Positions 1-6,898 of a stretch of 64,000 nucleotides of DNA are shown here, in pieces; the first letter of the stretch is position 1; each line of letters opens with the position of its first letter. The position numbers were made by a program, and so were the translations under genes. Under the pieces are notes generated by a model. The model was not told the DNA's origin. It did no database searches and worked only from the letters and a program-made list of their open reading frames with translations. The DNA comes from Dehalococcoidia bacterium (GTDB lineage Bacteria; Chloroflexota; Dehalococcoidia; DSTF01; JALHUB01): NCBI GenBank assembly GCA_030018455.1, contig JASEFU010000002.1:1-64000 (forward strand). The letters are read 5' to 3'.

Positions 1-109
1 CATATCTTCCTCTCCCCACGTGGCATTATGGTGTACGGAATGTATCTGGACGAGCTCAGCGGGAATTCCCTGGGAAATGGGTATTGCGACGAAATCGCCT
101 GTCTTCTCA

Positions 110-138
110 TTGCTACGCTATTTGCTAAGTTTTATAAT
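110..138 (+). promoter_or_regulatory. sigma70-type promoter for the CsrA-like gene
   Basis: A -35 box TTGCTA (110-115) and a perfect -10 box TATAAT (133-138) are separated by 17 bp. The expected transcription start is near 145, giving a leader of about 75 nt before the ATG at 219. The region 1-150 is clearly more AT-rich than the rest of the window and I see no convincing gene in it. Confidence 0.7.
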
Positions 139-218
139 GTAATTGATAGCTGTGAAGACAGGGAAAAGGTGAATGGAGCCGGTCCTTGCTTGTCTTCACG
201 GGACGGAGGATGAGGTAG

Positions 219-509
219 ATGGGTAGGTTGGTGTTGAGGAGACGGACCGGCGAAAGTCTGTCCGTTGGCGATAACATTCACATCGAGGTCCTTTCGGCGC
301 ACGGAACCGGTCGCGAGATATGCGCAATAAGGTTCAAGGTAGGGGAAGACGTAACGGTCGATGTCACTAAGGAAGGCCGTCACATCAAGTTCCTCATCGA
401 GGCGCCGGAATCGACGCTCATACTGCGCGACGAGCTGATCAGGCGATCAGACGCGACGTCGGCGAGCAAGGAAGCGTTCGAGCCGCACCACTTAGCGCAT
501 CGACCGTAG
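219..509 (+). CDS. csrA: CsrA/RsmA-family RNA-binding protein with internal insertion
   Basis: This 96-aa protein looks like a carbon storage regulator. Residues 4-28 ([17 protein letters not shown] then HIEVLSA) match the first two CsrA strands, and residues 56-74 ([19 protein letters not shown]) match the later strands and the Arg-containing RNA-binding edge. Ordinary CsrA is about 60-75 aa and joins these halves directly; here about 24 residues ([20 protein letters not shown] and following) lie between them, and there is a 20-aa C-terminal tail. In the family the protein binds GGA motifs in mRNA leaders as a domain-swapped dimer. The ATG at 219 is supported by GGAGGA at 205-210, 8 nt upstream. 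No fliW or flagellin gene is visible. Family assignment is fairly safe; function of the insert is unknown. Confidence 0.72.
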   Translation: MGRLVLRRRTGESLSVGDNIHIEVLSAHGTGREICAIRFKVGEDVTVDVTKEGRHIKFLIEAPESTLILRDELIRRSDATSASKEAFEPHHLAHRP

Positions 510-543
510 TCTCCTTCTTCCCCTTCGCCTTTCTTGCCTCGCG

Positions 544-573
544 TTGATCCTGCCAGCGTAGTAGCTCTATACT
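544..573 (+). promoter_or_regulatory. promoter for tRNA-Ser and probably sucC
   Basis: TTGATC (544-549) and TATACT (568-573) are separated by 18 bp. The predicted start is near 580, about 4 nt upstream of the mature tRNA 5' end. No second promoter can be placed between the tRNA and sucC, because only 7 nt separate them. Confidence 0.7.
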
Positions 574-583
574 TGCGCCTGCG

Positions 584-672
584 GGAGGGGTGGCCGAGTG
601 GCTTAAGGCGGCGGTCTTGAAAACCGCTTCCCGCTTGTCGGGACGGGGGTTCGAATCCCTCCCCCTCCGCCA
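584..672 (+). tRNA. tRNA-Ser (anticodon UGA), CCA encoded
   Basis: An 89-nt cloverleaf can be drawn. The acceptor stem GGAGGGG (584-590) pairs with CCCCTCC (662-668), followed by discriminator G and encoded CCA (670-672). The anticodon stem-loop is GCGGT-CTTGAAA-ACCGC, with anticodon TGA reading UCA serine codons. A long type II variable arm (CCCGC, loop, GCGGG-like pairing around 629-643) and a T-arm with TTCGAAT are present. All fits a serine tRNA. It lies only 7 nt upstream of the sucC start codon. Confidence 0.96.
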
Positions 673-679
673 CCGGCGC

Positions 680-1861
680 ATGAAAGTCCACGAATACCAG
701 GCAAAGCAGATGCTCGCGGGATGCGGCGTGCCCGTGCCCCGCGGCGAGCCCGCGGCCACGCCCGACGAGGCCCGCGCCGTCGCCGAAAAGCTCGCGGTAC
801 CCGTCGTCGTCAAGGCGCAGATTCACGCCGGCGGTCGCGGCAAGGGGGGCGGCGTCAAGCTCGCCGACACCCCGCAGCAGGCCTTCGAGGCCGCCCGCCA
901 AGTCATCGGCATGACGCTGGTGACGCCGCAGACGGGGCCGCAGGGCCGCGTCGTCAAGAAGGTGCTGGTCGAGGAGCAGGTGCGGACGGAGCGCGAGCTT
1001 TACCTCAGCGTCGTCATCGACAGCGCGGCCGCCTGCCCCGTGATGATCGCCAGCGCGGCGGGCGGCATGGAGATCGAGGAGGTAGCCGCGAAGTCGCCCG
1101 AGCTGATCCACCGCGTCGCAATCGACCCCGCGTTCGGCCTGATGCCCTACCAGGCGCGGCAACTCGCCTTCGCCGTCGGCCTCACCGGCGACTTGCTGCG
1201 TCCGGCAACGCAGCTCATGGCCGCCCTTTACGACGCCTTCGCCGCCAACGACTGCTCGCTGGCGGAGATCAACCCCCTTGTAGTCACCACCGACGGCCGG
1301 CTGCTCGCCCTCGACGCCAAGATGAACTTCGATGACAATGCCCTCTTCCGTCACCCTGAGATCGCCGCCCTGCGCGACCTCGACGAGGAGGACTCGCTGG
1401 AGGTGCAGGCGCAGGAGCTGGGCATCAACAACTACGTGAAGCTCTCCGGCAACATCGGCTGCGTGGTGAACGGTGCCGGCCTCGCCATGTCGACGATGGA
1501 CGCCATCAAGCAGGTCGGCGGCGATCCGGCGAACTTCCTCGATATCGGCACCGTGAACGACGTGTCGCGCGTGGTCAACGCCTTCCGCCTGCTCACGGCC
1601 GATCCCCAGGTGAAGGCGATACTGATCAACATCTTCGGCGGCATGGCGCGCGTCGACATCATCGCGCAGGGGGTCGTCGACGCCCACAAGACGATGAAGA
1701 TCGACGTGCCGGTGATCGTGCGGCTGGCGGGCACGAACGTGGAAGAGGGCGAGCGCATCCTGCGCGACGTCGAATTCCCTCTCATCCGCGCCGATGGACT
1801 CGCGGAAGCGGCGCGAAAGGCGGTCGAGGCCGCCGCGGCGACGGGAGAGTCGGCGAGGTAG
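680..1861 (+). CDS. sucC: succinyl-CoA synthetase (ADP/GDP-forming) beta subunit
   Basis: The 393-aa product starts [20 protein letters not shown], the usual N terminus of the beta subunit with its ATP-grasp domain. [20 protein letters not shown] (around 218-237) is the Mg/ATP-binding signature, and [18 protein letters not shown] is the C-terminal ligase segment. With SucD it converts succinyl-CoA, NDP and Pi to succinate, NTP and CoA in the TCA cycle. The ATG at 680 is chosen because an upstream in-frame start at 590 would lie inside tRNA-Ser and add non-homologous residues. There is no room for a Shine-Dalgarno sequence outside the tRNA. A GNAT gene follows after 3 nt and sucD after that. 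Confidence 0.95.
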   Translation: MKVHEYQAKQMLAGCGVPVPRGEPAATPDEARAVAEKLAVPVVVKAQIHAGGRGKGGGVKLADTPQQAFEAARQVIGMTLVTPQTGPQGRVVKKVLVEEQVRTERELYLSVVIDSAAACPVMIASAAGGMEIEEVAAKSPELIHRVAIDPAFGLMPYQARQLAFAVGLTGDLLRPATQLMAALYDAFAANDCSLAEINPLVVTTDGRLLALDAKMNFDDNALFRHPEIAALRDLDEEDSLEVQAQELGINNYVKLSGNIGCVVNGAGLAMSTMDAIKQVGGDPANFLDIGTVNDVSRVVNAFRLLTADPQVKAILINIFGGMARVDIIAQGVVDAHKTMKIDVPVIVRLAGTNVEEGERILRDVEFPLIRADGLAEAARKAVEAAAATGESAR

Positions 1862-1864
1862 CGC

Positions 1865-2350
1865 ATGGAGCAGCCGCGCCCCCCCATCGACATGATTGCG
1901 CCGCTGCTGTCGCTTCCTCCATCTGGGCCGTTCGTCGACGCGGCGCGGCGTCAGGGAATCACCGTGCGCCGCGCGAAGGTGTGGGAGGCGCCCGCCGTCC
2001 GCAGGTTCATCGAGGAGCGGCTGGTGCCGTTGTGGGCGGAGGAAGCGGCCGTCGCCTTCGCGCATCAGCCCGTATCCTGCTTCGTTGCCTTCGATGGCAT
2101 GACCATCGTCGGCTTTGCCGTGTACGAGTGCACGTATCGCGGCCTGTTCGGCCCGATAGGAGTGGACGCGGCGTACCGCGGGCGCGGGATCGGCGCGGCG
2201 CTGCTCATGAGGTGCCTGGAGGCGATGCGGGAGATGGGCTACATCTACGCCGTCATCGGACAGGCGGGGCCGTGCGAGTTCTTCGAGAAGGTCTGCGGCG
2301 CGATCGCGGTGCCGGAGCACTGGCCGAGCTACCTGACGGAGGGAGACTGA
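1865..2350 (+). CDS. GNAT-family N-acetyltransferase inside the suc operon
   Basis: A 161-aa protein with the GNAT acetyl-CoA-binding motif [21 protein letters not shown] (around 97-116), preceded by strands typical of the fold ([20 protein letters not shown]). The substrate cannot be read from sequence. It starts 3 nt after sucC and ends 1 nt before the sucD start, so it is almost certainly translated as part of sucC-GNAT-sucD. The context suggests either acetylation of a metabolite close to this pathway or lysine acetylation of a TCA enzyme; both are guesses. The first 30 residues are Pro-rich and outside the conserved fold. Confidence 0.85.
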   Translation: MEQPRPPIDMIAPLLSLPPSGPFVDAARRQGITVRRAKVWEAPAVRRFIEERLVPLWAEEAAVAFAHQPVSCFVAFDGMTIVGFAVYECTYRGLFGPIGVDAAYRGRGIGAALLMRCLEAMREMGYIYAVIGQAGPCEFFEKVCGAIAVPEHWPSYLTEGD

Positions 2351-2351
2351 T

Positions 2352-3236
2352 TTGAGCATTCTCGTTGATTCGAGCACGCGCGTCGTTGTCCAGGGCATCA
2401 CGGGCCGCGAGGGCAGCTTCCAGACGCGACGCTGCATCGAGTACGGCACGAACGTCGTCGCCGGCGTCACCCCCGGCCGCGGCGGCGAGACCGCGGAAGG
2501 CGTGCCTGTCTTCAACACCGTTCGCGACGCCGTCGCCGAGACCGGCGCGAACTGCAGCCTCATCTTCGTTCCCGCCCCCTTCGCCGCCGACGCCGTCCTC
2601 GAAGCGCAGGACGCCGGTATCCCCGTCATCGTCTGCGTCACGGAAGGGATACCGACGCTCGACATGGCGAAGGTGAAGCGGCAGCTCCGCATGAGCGGCG
2701 CCCGCATGGTCGGGCCCAACTGCCCGGGGGTGATCACGCCCGGCGAGTGCAAGGTCGGCATCATGCCCGGCGACGTCTTTTCGCCGGGCAGCGTGGGCGT
2801 CGTCTCGCGCAGCGGCACGCTCGTGTATGAAGCGGTCGACCAGCTCACCCGGCTCGGAATCGGCCAGTCGACGTGCGTCGGCGCGGGCGGCGACCCCATC
2901 CTGGGGATGACCTTGCGCGACGTGCTGGAGCTGTTCGAGGCCGACGCGAAAACCTCCGCCGTCGTTCTCATCGGCGAGATAGGCGGCGGCATGGAGCAGG
3001 AGGCGGCGGCGTTCATCGCCAAGAAGATGACGAAGCCCGTCATCGCCTTCATCGCCGGCAGCACGGCCCCGCCGGGACGTCGCATGGGTCACGCGGGGGC
3101 GATTATCGCCGGCAACACGGGTACCGCGCAGGCCAAGAAAGAGGCGCTTGCCGCTGCCGGCGCGGCCATCGTCGAGAGCCCGGCCGAGATCGGCGCAACG
3201 ACGCAGCGCGTGCTGCGAGAGCGGGGCTTGGCTTAG
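2352..3236 (+). CDS. sucD: succinyl-CoA synthetase alpha subunit
   Basis: The 294-aa product begins [21 protein letters not shown], the CoA-binding Rossmann domain typical of SucD. It contains [27 protein letters not shown] and the phosphohistidine segment [17 protein letters not shown] (His near residue 243). Length matches the family. The start is TTG at 2352, one base after the GNAT stop, with GGAGGGAG just upstream. Together with SucC it makes the alpha2beta2 or alpha-beta succinate-CoA ligase of the TCA cycle. Confidence 0.95.
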   Translation: MSILVDSSTRVVVQGITGREGSFQTRRCIEYGTNVVAGVTPGRGGETAEGVPVFNTVRDAVAETGANCSLIFVPAPFAADAVLEAQDAGIPVIVCVTEGIPTLDMAKVKRQLRMSGARMVGPNCPGVITPGECKVGIMPGDVFSPGSVGVVSRSGTLVYEAVDQLTRLGIGQSTCVGAGGDPILGMTLRDVLELFEADAKTSAVVLIGEIGGGMEQEAAAFIAKKMTKPVIAFIAGSTAPPGRRMGHAGAIIAGNTGTAQAKKEALAAAGAAIVESPAEIGATTQRVLRERGLA

Positions 3237-3269
3237 CTGCGTCCCGCCAGGCAAAGGAGGGAACCGACC

Positions 3270-3635
3270 ATGAGCGCGAAGACAGAAGCCGCAGCTCGAT
3301 TCATCGATTGCGTGCGCGGGAAGCAGTTCGCGGATGCGGCGGGAACGCTCGCGGAGGACGTGGTGCTGACGGTGCCTCAGATCGGCGACATCCCCGGACG
3401 CGGCGGGGTCGAGACGGCGCTGCGCATGGCGTCCGAGGGCGGGCGCGGCCTGGAGCGCGTTGGCTGGTCGGCGCCTCAGGAGCAGGCCGACGGGACGGTG
3501 CTGGTATCGGGGAAGGCGCCGACGGGCGCGCTGGGGCTGGTCGCGAAGATGCTGCGGAAGCGGGTCGCCGTCGCCATCACCTGCGGCTTCTCGGACGACG
3601 GCGCGATAAACAGGCTGACCATCGCCACAATCTAG
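3270..3635 (+). CDS. small NTF2/SnoaL-like protein
   Basis: A 121-aa protein preceded by AAGGAGG at about 3253-3259. The arrangement (N-terminal helix AARFIDCVRGKQFADAAGTL, then AEDVVLTVPQIGDIPGRGGV, later beta strands VAVAITCGFSDDGAINRLTI) resembles the NTF2-like/SnoaL cone fold, where proteins bind or isomerise small ligands or simply scaffold. No catalytic pair can be assigned. It follows sucD by 33 nt and may belong to the same transcript. The fold assignment is moderate, the function unknown. Confidence 0.65.
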   Translation: MSAKTEAAARFIDCVRGKQFADAAGTLAEDVVLTVPQIGDIPGRGGVETALRMASEGGRGLERVGWSAPQEQADGTVLVSGKAPTGALGLVAKMLRKRVAVAITCGFSDDGAINRLTIATI

Positions 3636-3733
3636 CGCTCCGTACGCGCGGGCGGCTTGCCGACGGTACGCTTCATGGACGGTGGGCAAGATGTCCCCCG
3701 ATTCCGGAAGGCGGGCCGTCGCAGCCTTCTTTC

Positions 3734-3762
3734 TTGTACCACCATCCGGCCGACTGTATACT
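3734..3762 (+). promoter_or_regulatory. sigma70-type promoter for argC operon
   Basis: TTGTAC (3734-3739), 17-bp spacer, TATACT (3757-3762). Transcription would start near 3769, only about 11 nt before the GTG at 3780. This rules out the longer in-frame N-terminal extension of ArgC that would begin at 3657. Confidence 0.7.
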
Positions 3763-3779
3763 GGAACATCAACTTCCCT

Positions 3780-4823
3780 GTGAGCGATGAATTGACCAGA
3801 GTAGGCATTTTCGGCGCCACCGGCTACGCGGGCAGCGAGCTCGCGCGGCTCCTCTACCACCACCCGCACGTCCAGCTCACATCCGTCTCCAGCATCGAGG
3901 GCGTCGGACAGCGGCTCGGGGAGTTCTTTCCTCACCTCTGGCCTTTCGACCTGACGATCAAGGACGATCTGGACGAGGTCGATTTCGTATTCGGCGCGCT
4001 GCCGCACGGCGCCGCCGCCAAGCTCCTGCTGCCGTACATCGACCGCGGGCTGCCCGTGGTCGACTTCAGCGCCGACTTCCGCCTGAAGGACGCCGACGAG
4101 TACGAGCGCTGGTACAAGACGCCGCACCCGCGTCCCTCGCTGCTGGCGGAGGCCGTGTACGGCCTGCCGGAGCTGTACCGCGAGCGGATCGCCGGGGCGA
4201 AGCTCATCGCCAACCCCGGATGCTACCCCACGGGCGCCATCCTCGCGCTCGCGCCGGCGCTGAAGAACGGCCTCATCGAAAGCGATATCGTCATCGATAG
4301 CAAATCGGGCGCGAGCGGCGCCGGGCGCTCCCCCAGCCTCACGACGCATCTTTCGGAGGCGGCCGAAGGCGTCTCCGCCTATGCCCTCGCCGGCCACCGC
4401 CACCTGCCGGAGATCGTGCAGGAGCTGGCGCTGACGGCAGGGGGCGCGACGCCCCGCGTCACTTTCGTCCCCCACCTCTTGCCGATCGTCCGCTGCATAC
4501 TCACCACCTGCTACGCGCCCCTCAGCGAAGCCATCCGCGGCTCGGCGAACGCGGAAGCGACGGTGCGCGACGCGTACAACGAGTTCTACCGCGACGAGCC
4601 GTTCACGCGCGTGGTCGACGGCCCGCCGCAAACCAAGCAGACGCGCGGGAGCAACTTCTGCCTCGTTTACCCCACTGTCGATGCCAGGATCGGCCGCTTG
4701 ATTGTCGTAAGCTGCCTCGACAACCTGGTGAAGGGGGCCGCCGGCCAGGCGATACAGAACATGAACGTCATGCTCGGCCTGCCGGAGACGGCGGGACTGC
4801 AAGAGCTGGGACTTTACCCTTAG
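3780..4823 (+). CDS. argC: N-acetyl-gamma-glutamyl-phosphate reductase
   Basis: A 347-aa NADPH-dependent reductase, third step of arginine biosynthesis, reducing N-acetylglutamyl-5-phosphate to the semialdehyde. RVGIFGATGYAGSELARLLY at the N terminus is the NADP-binding glycine-rich loop, and IANPGCYPTGAILALAPALK holds the active-site Cys. SGASGAGRSPSL and the C-terminal RGSNFCLVYPTVDARIGRLI are typical. The GTG at 3780 (VSDELTRVGIF) is preferred because the promoter lies at 3734-3762; TTG at 3792 is a possible alternative. Followed by argJ, argB and argD. Confidence 0.93.
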   Translation: MSDELTRVGIFGATGYAGSELARLLYHHPHVQLTSVSSIEGVGQRLGEFFPHLWPFDLTIKDDLDEVDFVFGALPHGAAAKLLLPYIDRGLPVVDFSADFRLKDADEYERWYKTPHPRPSLLAEAVYGLPELYRERIAGAKLIANPGCYPTGAILALAPALKNGLIESDIVIDSKSGASGAGRSPSLTTHLSEAAEGVSAYALAGHRHLPEIVQELALTAGGATPRVTFVPHLLPIVRCILTTCYAPLSEAIRGSANAEATVRDAYNEFYRDEPFTRVVDGPPQTKQTRGSNFCLVYPTVDARIGRLIVVSCLDNLVKGAAGQAIQNMNVMLGLPETAGLQELGLYP

Positions 4824-4880
4824 GCAGACGGCGGACAGACCTCCTCCACGCGAGCGACCACAGGAAGGTTTCCCTGCGAG

Positions 4881-6098
4881 ATGATAGAAGAGCCATCTGT
4901 TAAGCTCACCGAAGGCGTGACCGCGCCGCGGGGGTTTTTCGCCGGGGCGGTCGCCGCCGGCATCCGCGACGATGACAACGAGCGGCTGGACCTCGCGCTG
5001 CTGTACTCGGAGCTGCCGTGCACGGCGGCGGCCCTCTTCACGACAAACGTCCTGAAGTCAGCCCCTGTGAGGCTTTCCCAGCGGAACGTCGCTTCGGGGC
5101 GAATACAGGCGGTGGTCGCGAACAGCGGCTGCGCCAACGCCTACACCGGCGCGCAGGGGATGCGCGACGCCGAGGAGATGGCGCGCCTCGCCGCGGACAA
5201 GCTCGGCATCGGCGAAGCCGACGTCGTCGTGGCCAGCACCGGGGTGACGGGCCGTCCGCTCCCCATGGAGAAGATACGGGCAGCGCTCCCGTCGGTCGCC
5301 GTGAGCAGGACGGCCGGCGAAGCGTTCGCGCGCGGCATCATGACCACCGACCGCGTCCCCAAGCAGGCGTCGGCGTCGTTTACGGTGGGCGGCATCGAGT
5401 ACCGCATCGGCGGCTGCGCCAAGGGCGCGGGCATGGTCCACCCCAACCTGGCGACGATGTTCGCGTTCCTCACCACGGACGCGGCGGCGGACCACGCCTT
5501 CCTCGGAAAGGCCCTGAAGCGGGCGGCCGACCTCTCGTTCAATATGCTCACCGTCGACGGCGACACCAGCCCCAGCGACATGCTGCTCGTCATGGCAAAC
5601 GGCGCCGCCGGCGGCCCGCTCGTCGATCAGTCGAGCGAAGGGCGGCTGCTGTTCGAGGAGGCGCTGAACGGGGTGTGCGTCGCGCTCGCGAAGTCGATGG
5701 CGCGTGACGCCGAGGGGGCGACGAAGCTGATCGAGGTCGAGGTCGTCGGCGCCCTTACGGAGTACGACGCCCGTGTCGCCGCCCGCGCCGTCGCCGGCTC
5801 CGCGCTGGTGAAGTCGGCGGTGTACGGCAACGACCCCAACTGGGGGCGCGTGCTCGCGGCCGTCGGACGCAGCGGGGCAGCCGTCGACGAGTCGCGCATC
5901 AGCCTCTTCTGGCAGGAGGAGCGCCTGTTCGACCGGGGAACGCCTGTGCCCTTCGACAAGCGGGCGCTCGGCCGCGCCACCGACCGGCCCGAAGTCCGCA
6001 TCCGCGTCGACCTGGGCGCGGGCAAGGCGGCGGCTACGGCCTGGGGCTGTGACCTAACGGAAGAGTATGTCAGGATCAACGCTGAATACACCACCTGA
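4881..6098 (+). CDS. argJ: bifunctional ornithine acetyltransferase / N-acetylglutamate synthase
   Basis: A 405-aa ArgJ of normal length. It recycles the acetyl group from N-acetylornithine onto glutamate (and may use acetyl-CoA). The self-cleavage site is visible as KGAGMVHPNLATMFAFLTT, where the Thr of LATM is the nucleophile that starts the beta chain. VANSGCANAYTGAQG and VTGRPLPMEKI are further family motifs, and GNDPNWGRVLAAVGRSG lies near the C terminus. Presence of ArgJ implies the cyclic acetyl pathway. It lies 57 nt after argC and 12 nt before argB. Confidence 0.95.
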   Translation: MIEEPSVKLTEGVTAPRGFFAGAVAAGIRDDDNERLDLALLYSELPCTAAALFTTNVLKSAPVRLSQRNVASGRIQAVVANSGCANAYTGAQGMRDAEEMARLAADKLGIGEADVVVASTGVTGRPLPMEKIRAALPSVAVSRTAGEAFARGIMTTDRVPKQASASFTVGGIEYRIGGCAKGAGMVHPNLATMFAFLTTDAAADHAFLGKALKRAADLSFNMLTVDGDTSPSDMLLVMANGAAGGPLVDQSSEGRLLFEEALNGVCVALAKSMARDAEGATKLIEVEVVGALTEYDARVAARAVAGSALVKSAVYGNDPNWGRVLAAVGRSGAAVDESRISLFWQEERLFDRGTPVPFDKRALGRATDRPEVRIRVDLGAGKAAATAWGCDLTEEYVRINAEYTT

Positions 6099-6110
6099 GC
6101 GAGGAGCGAC

Positions 6111-6890
6111 GTGGGCAAGCGGGGAGTGACGGTGGTCAAGGTCGGCGGGAGCACCTGGGACAGCCGGGACGCCGCCCTCGATGACTTGGTGACGCTGCAG
6201 AAGGACGCCTGGCCGCTGGTCGTCGTGCACGGCGGGGGCAGCCTCATCAGCCGCTGGCTGGAGGCGCACGGCGTCGAGTCGGCGTTCGTGGGCGGGCTGC
6301 GCCGCACCGACGAGAAGGCGCTCCCCGTCGTCGTCGCCGTGCTGGCGGGACTGGTGAACAAGGAGATCGTCGCCGGCGTCAACGGACTGGGCGGCCGCGC
6401 TATCGGCCTCAGCGGCGCCGACTGCGAGCTCATCCGCGCCCGCCGCATCCCTGAGCTGGGCTTAGTGGGCGAAATCGAGAGCGTGCGCTCCGAGATGTTG
6501 CTGCCGCTACTGGAGGTGGGCTACATGCCCGTCGTCGCGCCCATTGCCATTGAGTGCGTGAACGGCGAGCCGCGCCCTCAACTCCTGAACGTCAACGCCG
6601 ACACCGTCGCCGGCGAGGTCGCCGCGGCCGTTAAGGCGGAGTTCCTCGTCTTCCTGACCGACGTCCCCGGGATACTCGACGGCGAGGGGCGGGTCGTCGG
6701 GCGGCTGCCGGCGGAGCAGGCCGCGGCGATGACCGACGCGGGCACAATCGTCGGCGGCATGCTGCCCAAGGTGGAGGCCTGCCTGCGGGCCGCAGCAGCG
6801 GGCGCGACGTCGCTGATCGTAGACGGACGGCAGCCTTCGGCGCTGAAGGCGGCGCTGGAAGGCCGCGTCGCGGGCACGCGCGTGGGCTAG
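6111..6890 (+). CDS. argB: acetylglutamate kinase
   Basis: A 259-aa amino-acid-kinase-family protein starting at GTG 6111. VVKVGGS at the N terminus is the phosphate-binding strand, VVVHGGGSLISRWLEAHGV binds the substrate, and LLNVNADTVAGEVAAAVKAE and LTDVPGILDGEGRVV are typical ATP-site segments. It phosphorylates N-acetylglutamate. At 259 aa it is at the short end and lacks the N-terminal helix associated with arginine-inhibited ArgB hexamers, so feedback inhibition by arginine may be weak; that is inference. Confidence 0.93.
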   Translation: MGKRGVTVVKVGGSTWDSRDAALDDLVTLQKDAWPLVVVHGGGSLISRWLEAHGVESAFVGGLRRTDEKALPVVVAVLAGLVNKEIVAGVNGLGGRAIGLSGADCELIRARRIPELGLVGEIESVRSEMLLPLLEVGYMPVVAPIAIECVNGEPRPQLLNVNADTVAGEVAAAVKAEFLVFLTDVPGILDGEGRVVGRLPAEQAAAMTDAGTIVGGMLPKVEACLRAAAAGATSLIVDGRQPSALKAALEGRVAGTRVG

Positions 6891-6898
6891 GAGGGCGA

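Noticed and set aside
28-213. A 61-codon open frame upstream of the CsrA-like gene
   Set aside because: It overlaps the clear promoter at 110-138, has no ribosome-binding site and no family-like pattern; the region is AT-rich non-coding.
590-679. Longer N terminus for SucC starting at 590
   Set aside because: It would begin inside tRNA-Ser and lacks homology to SucC; the conserved MKVHEYQAK begins at 680.
380-4802. Very long minus-strand open frames across sucCD and argC (about 850-900 codons)
   Set aside because: They are antisense shadows of GC-rich genes: Arg/Ala/Gly/Asp-rich translations without any domain, opposite well-identified enzymes.
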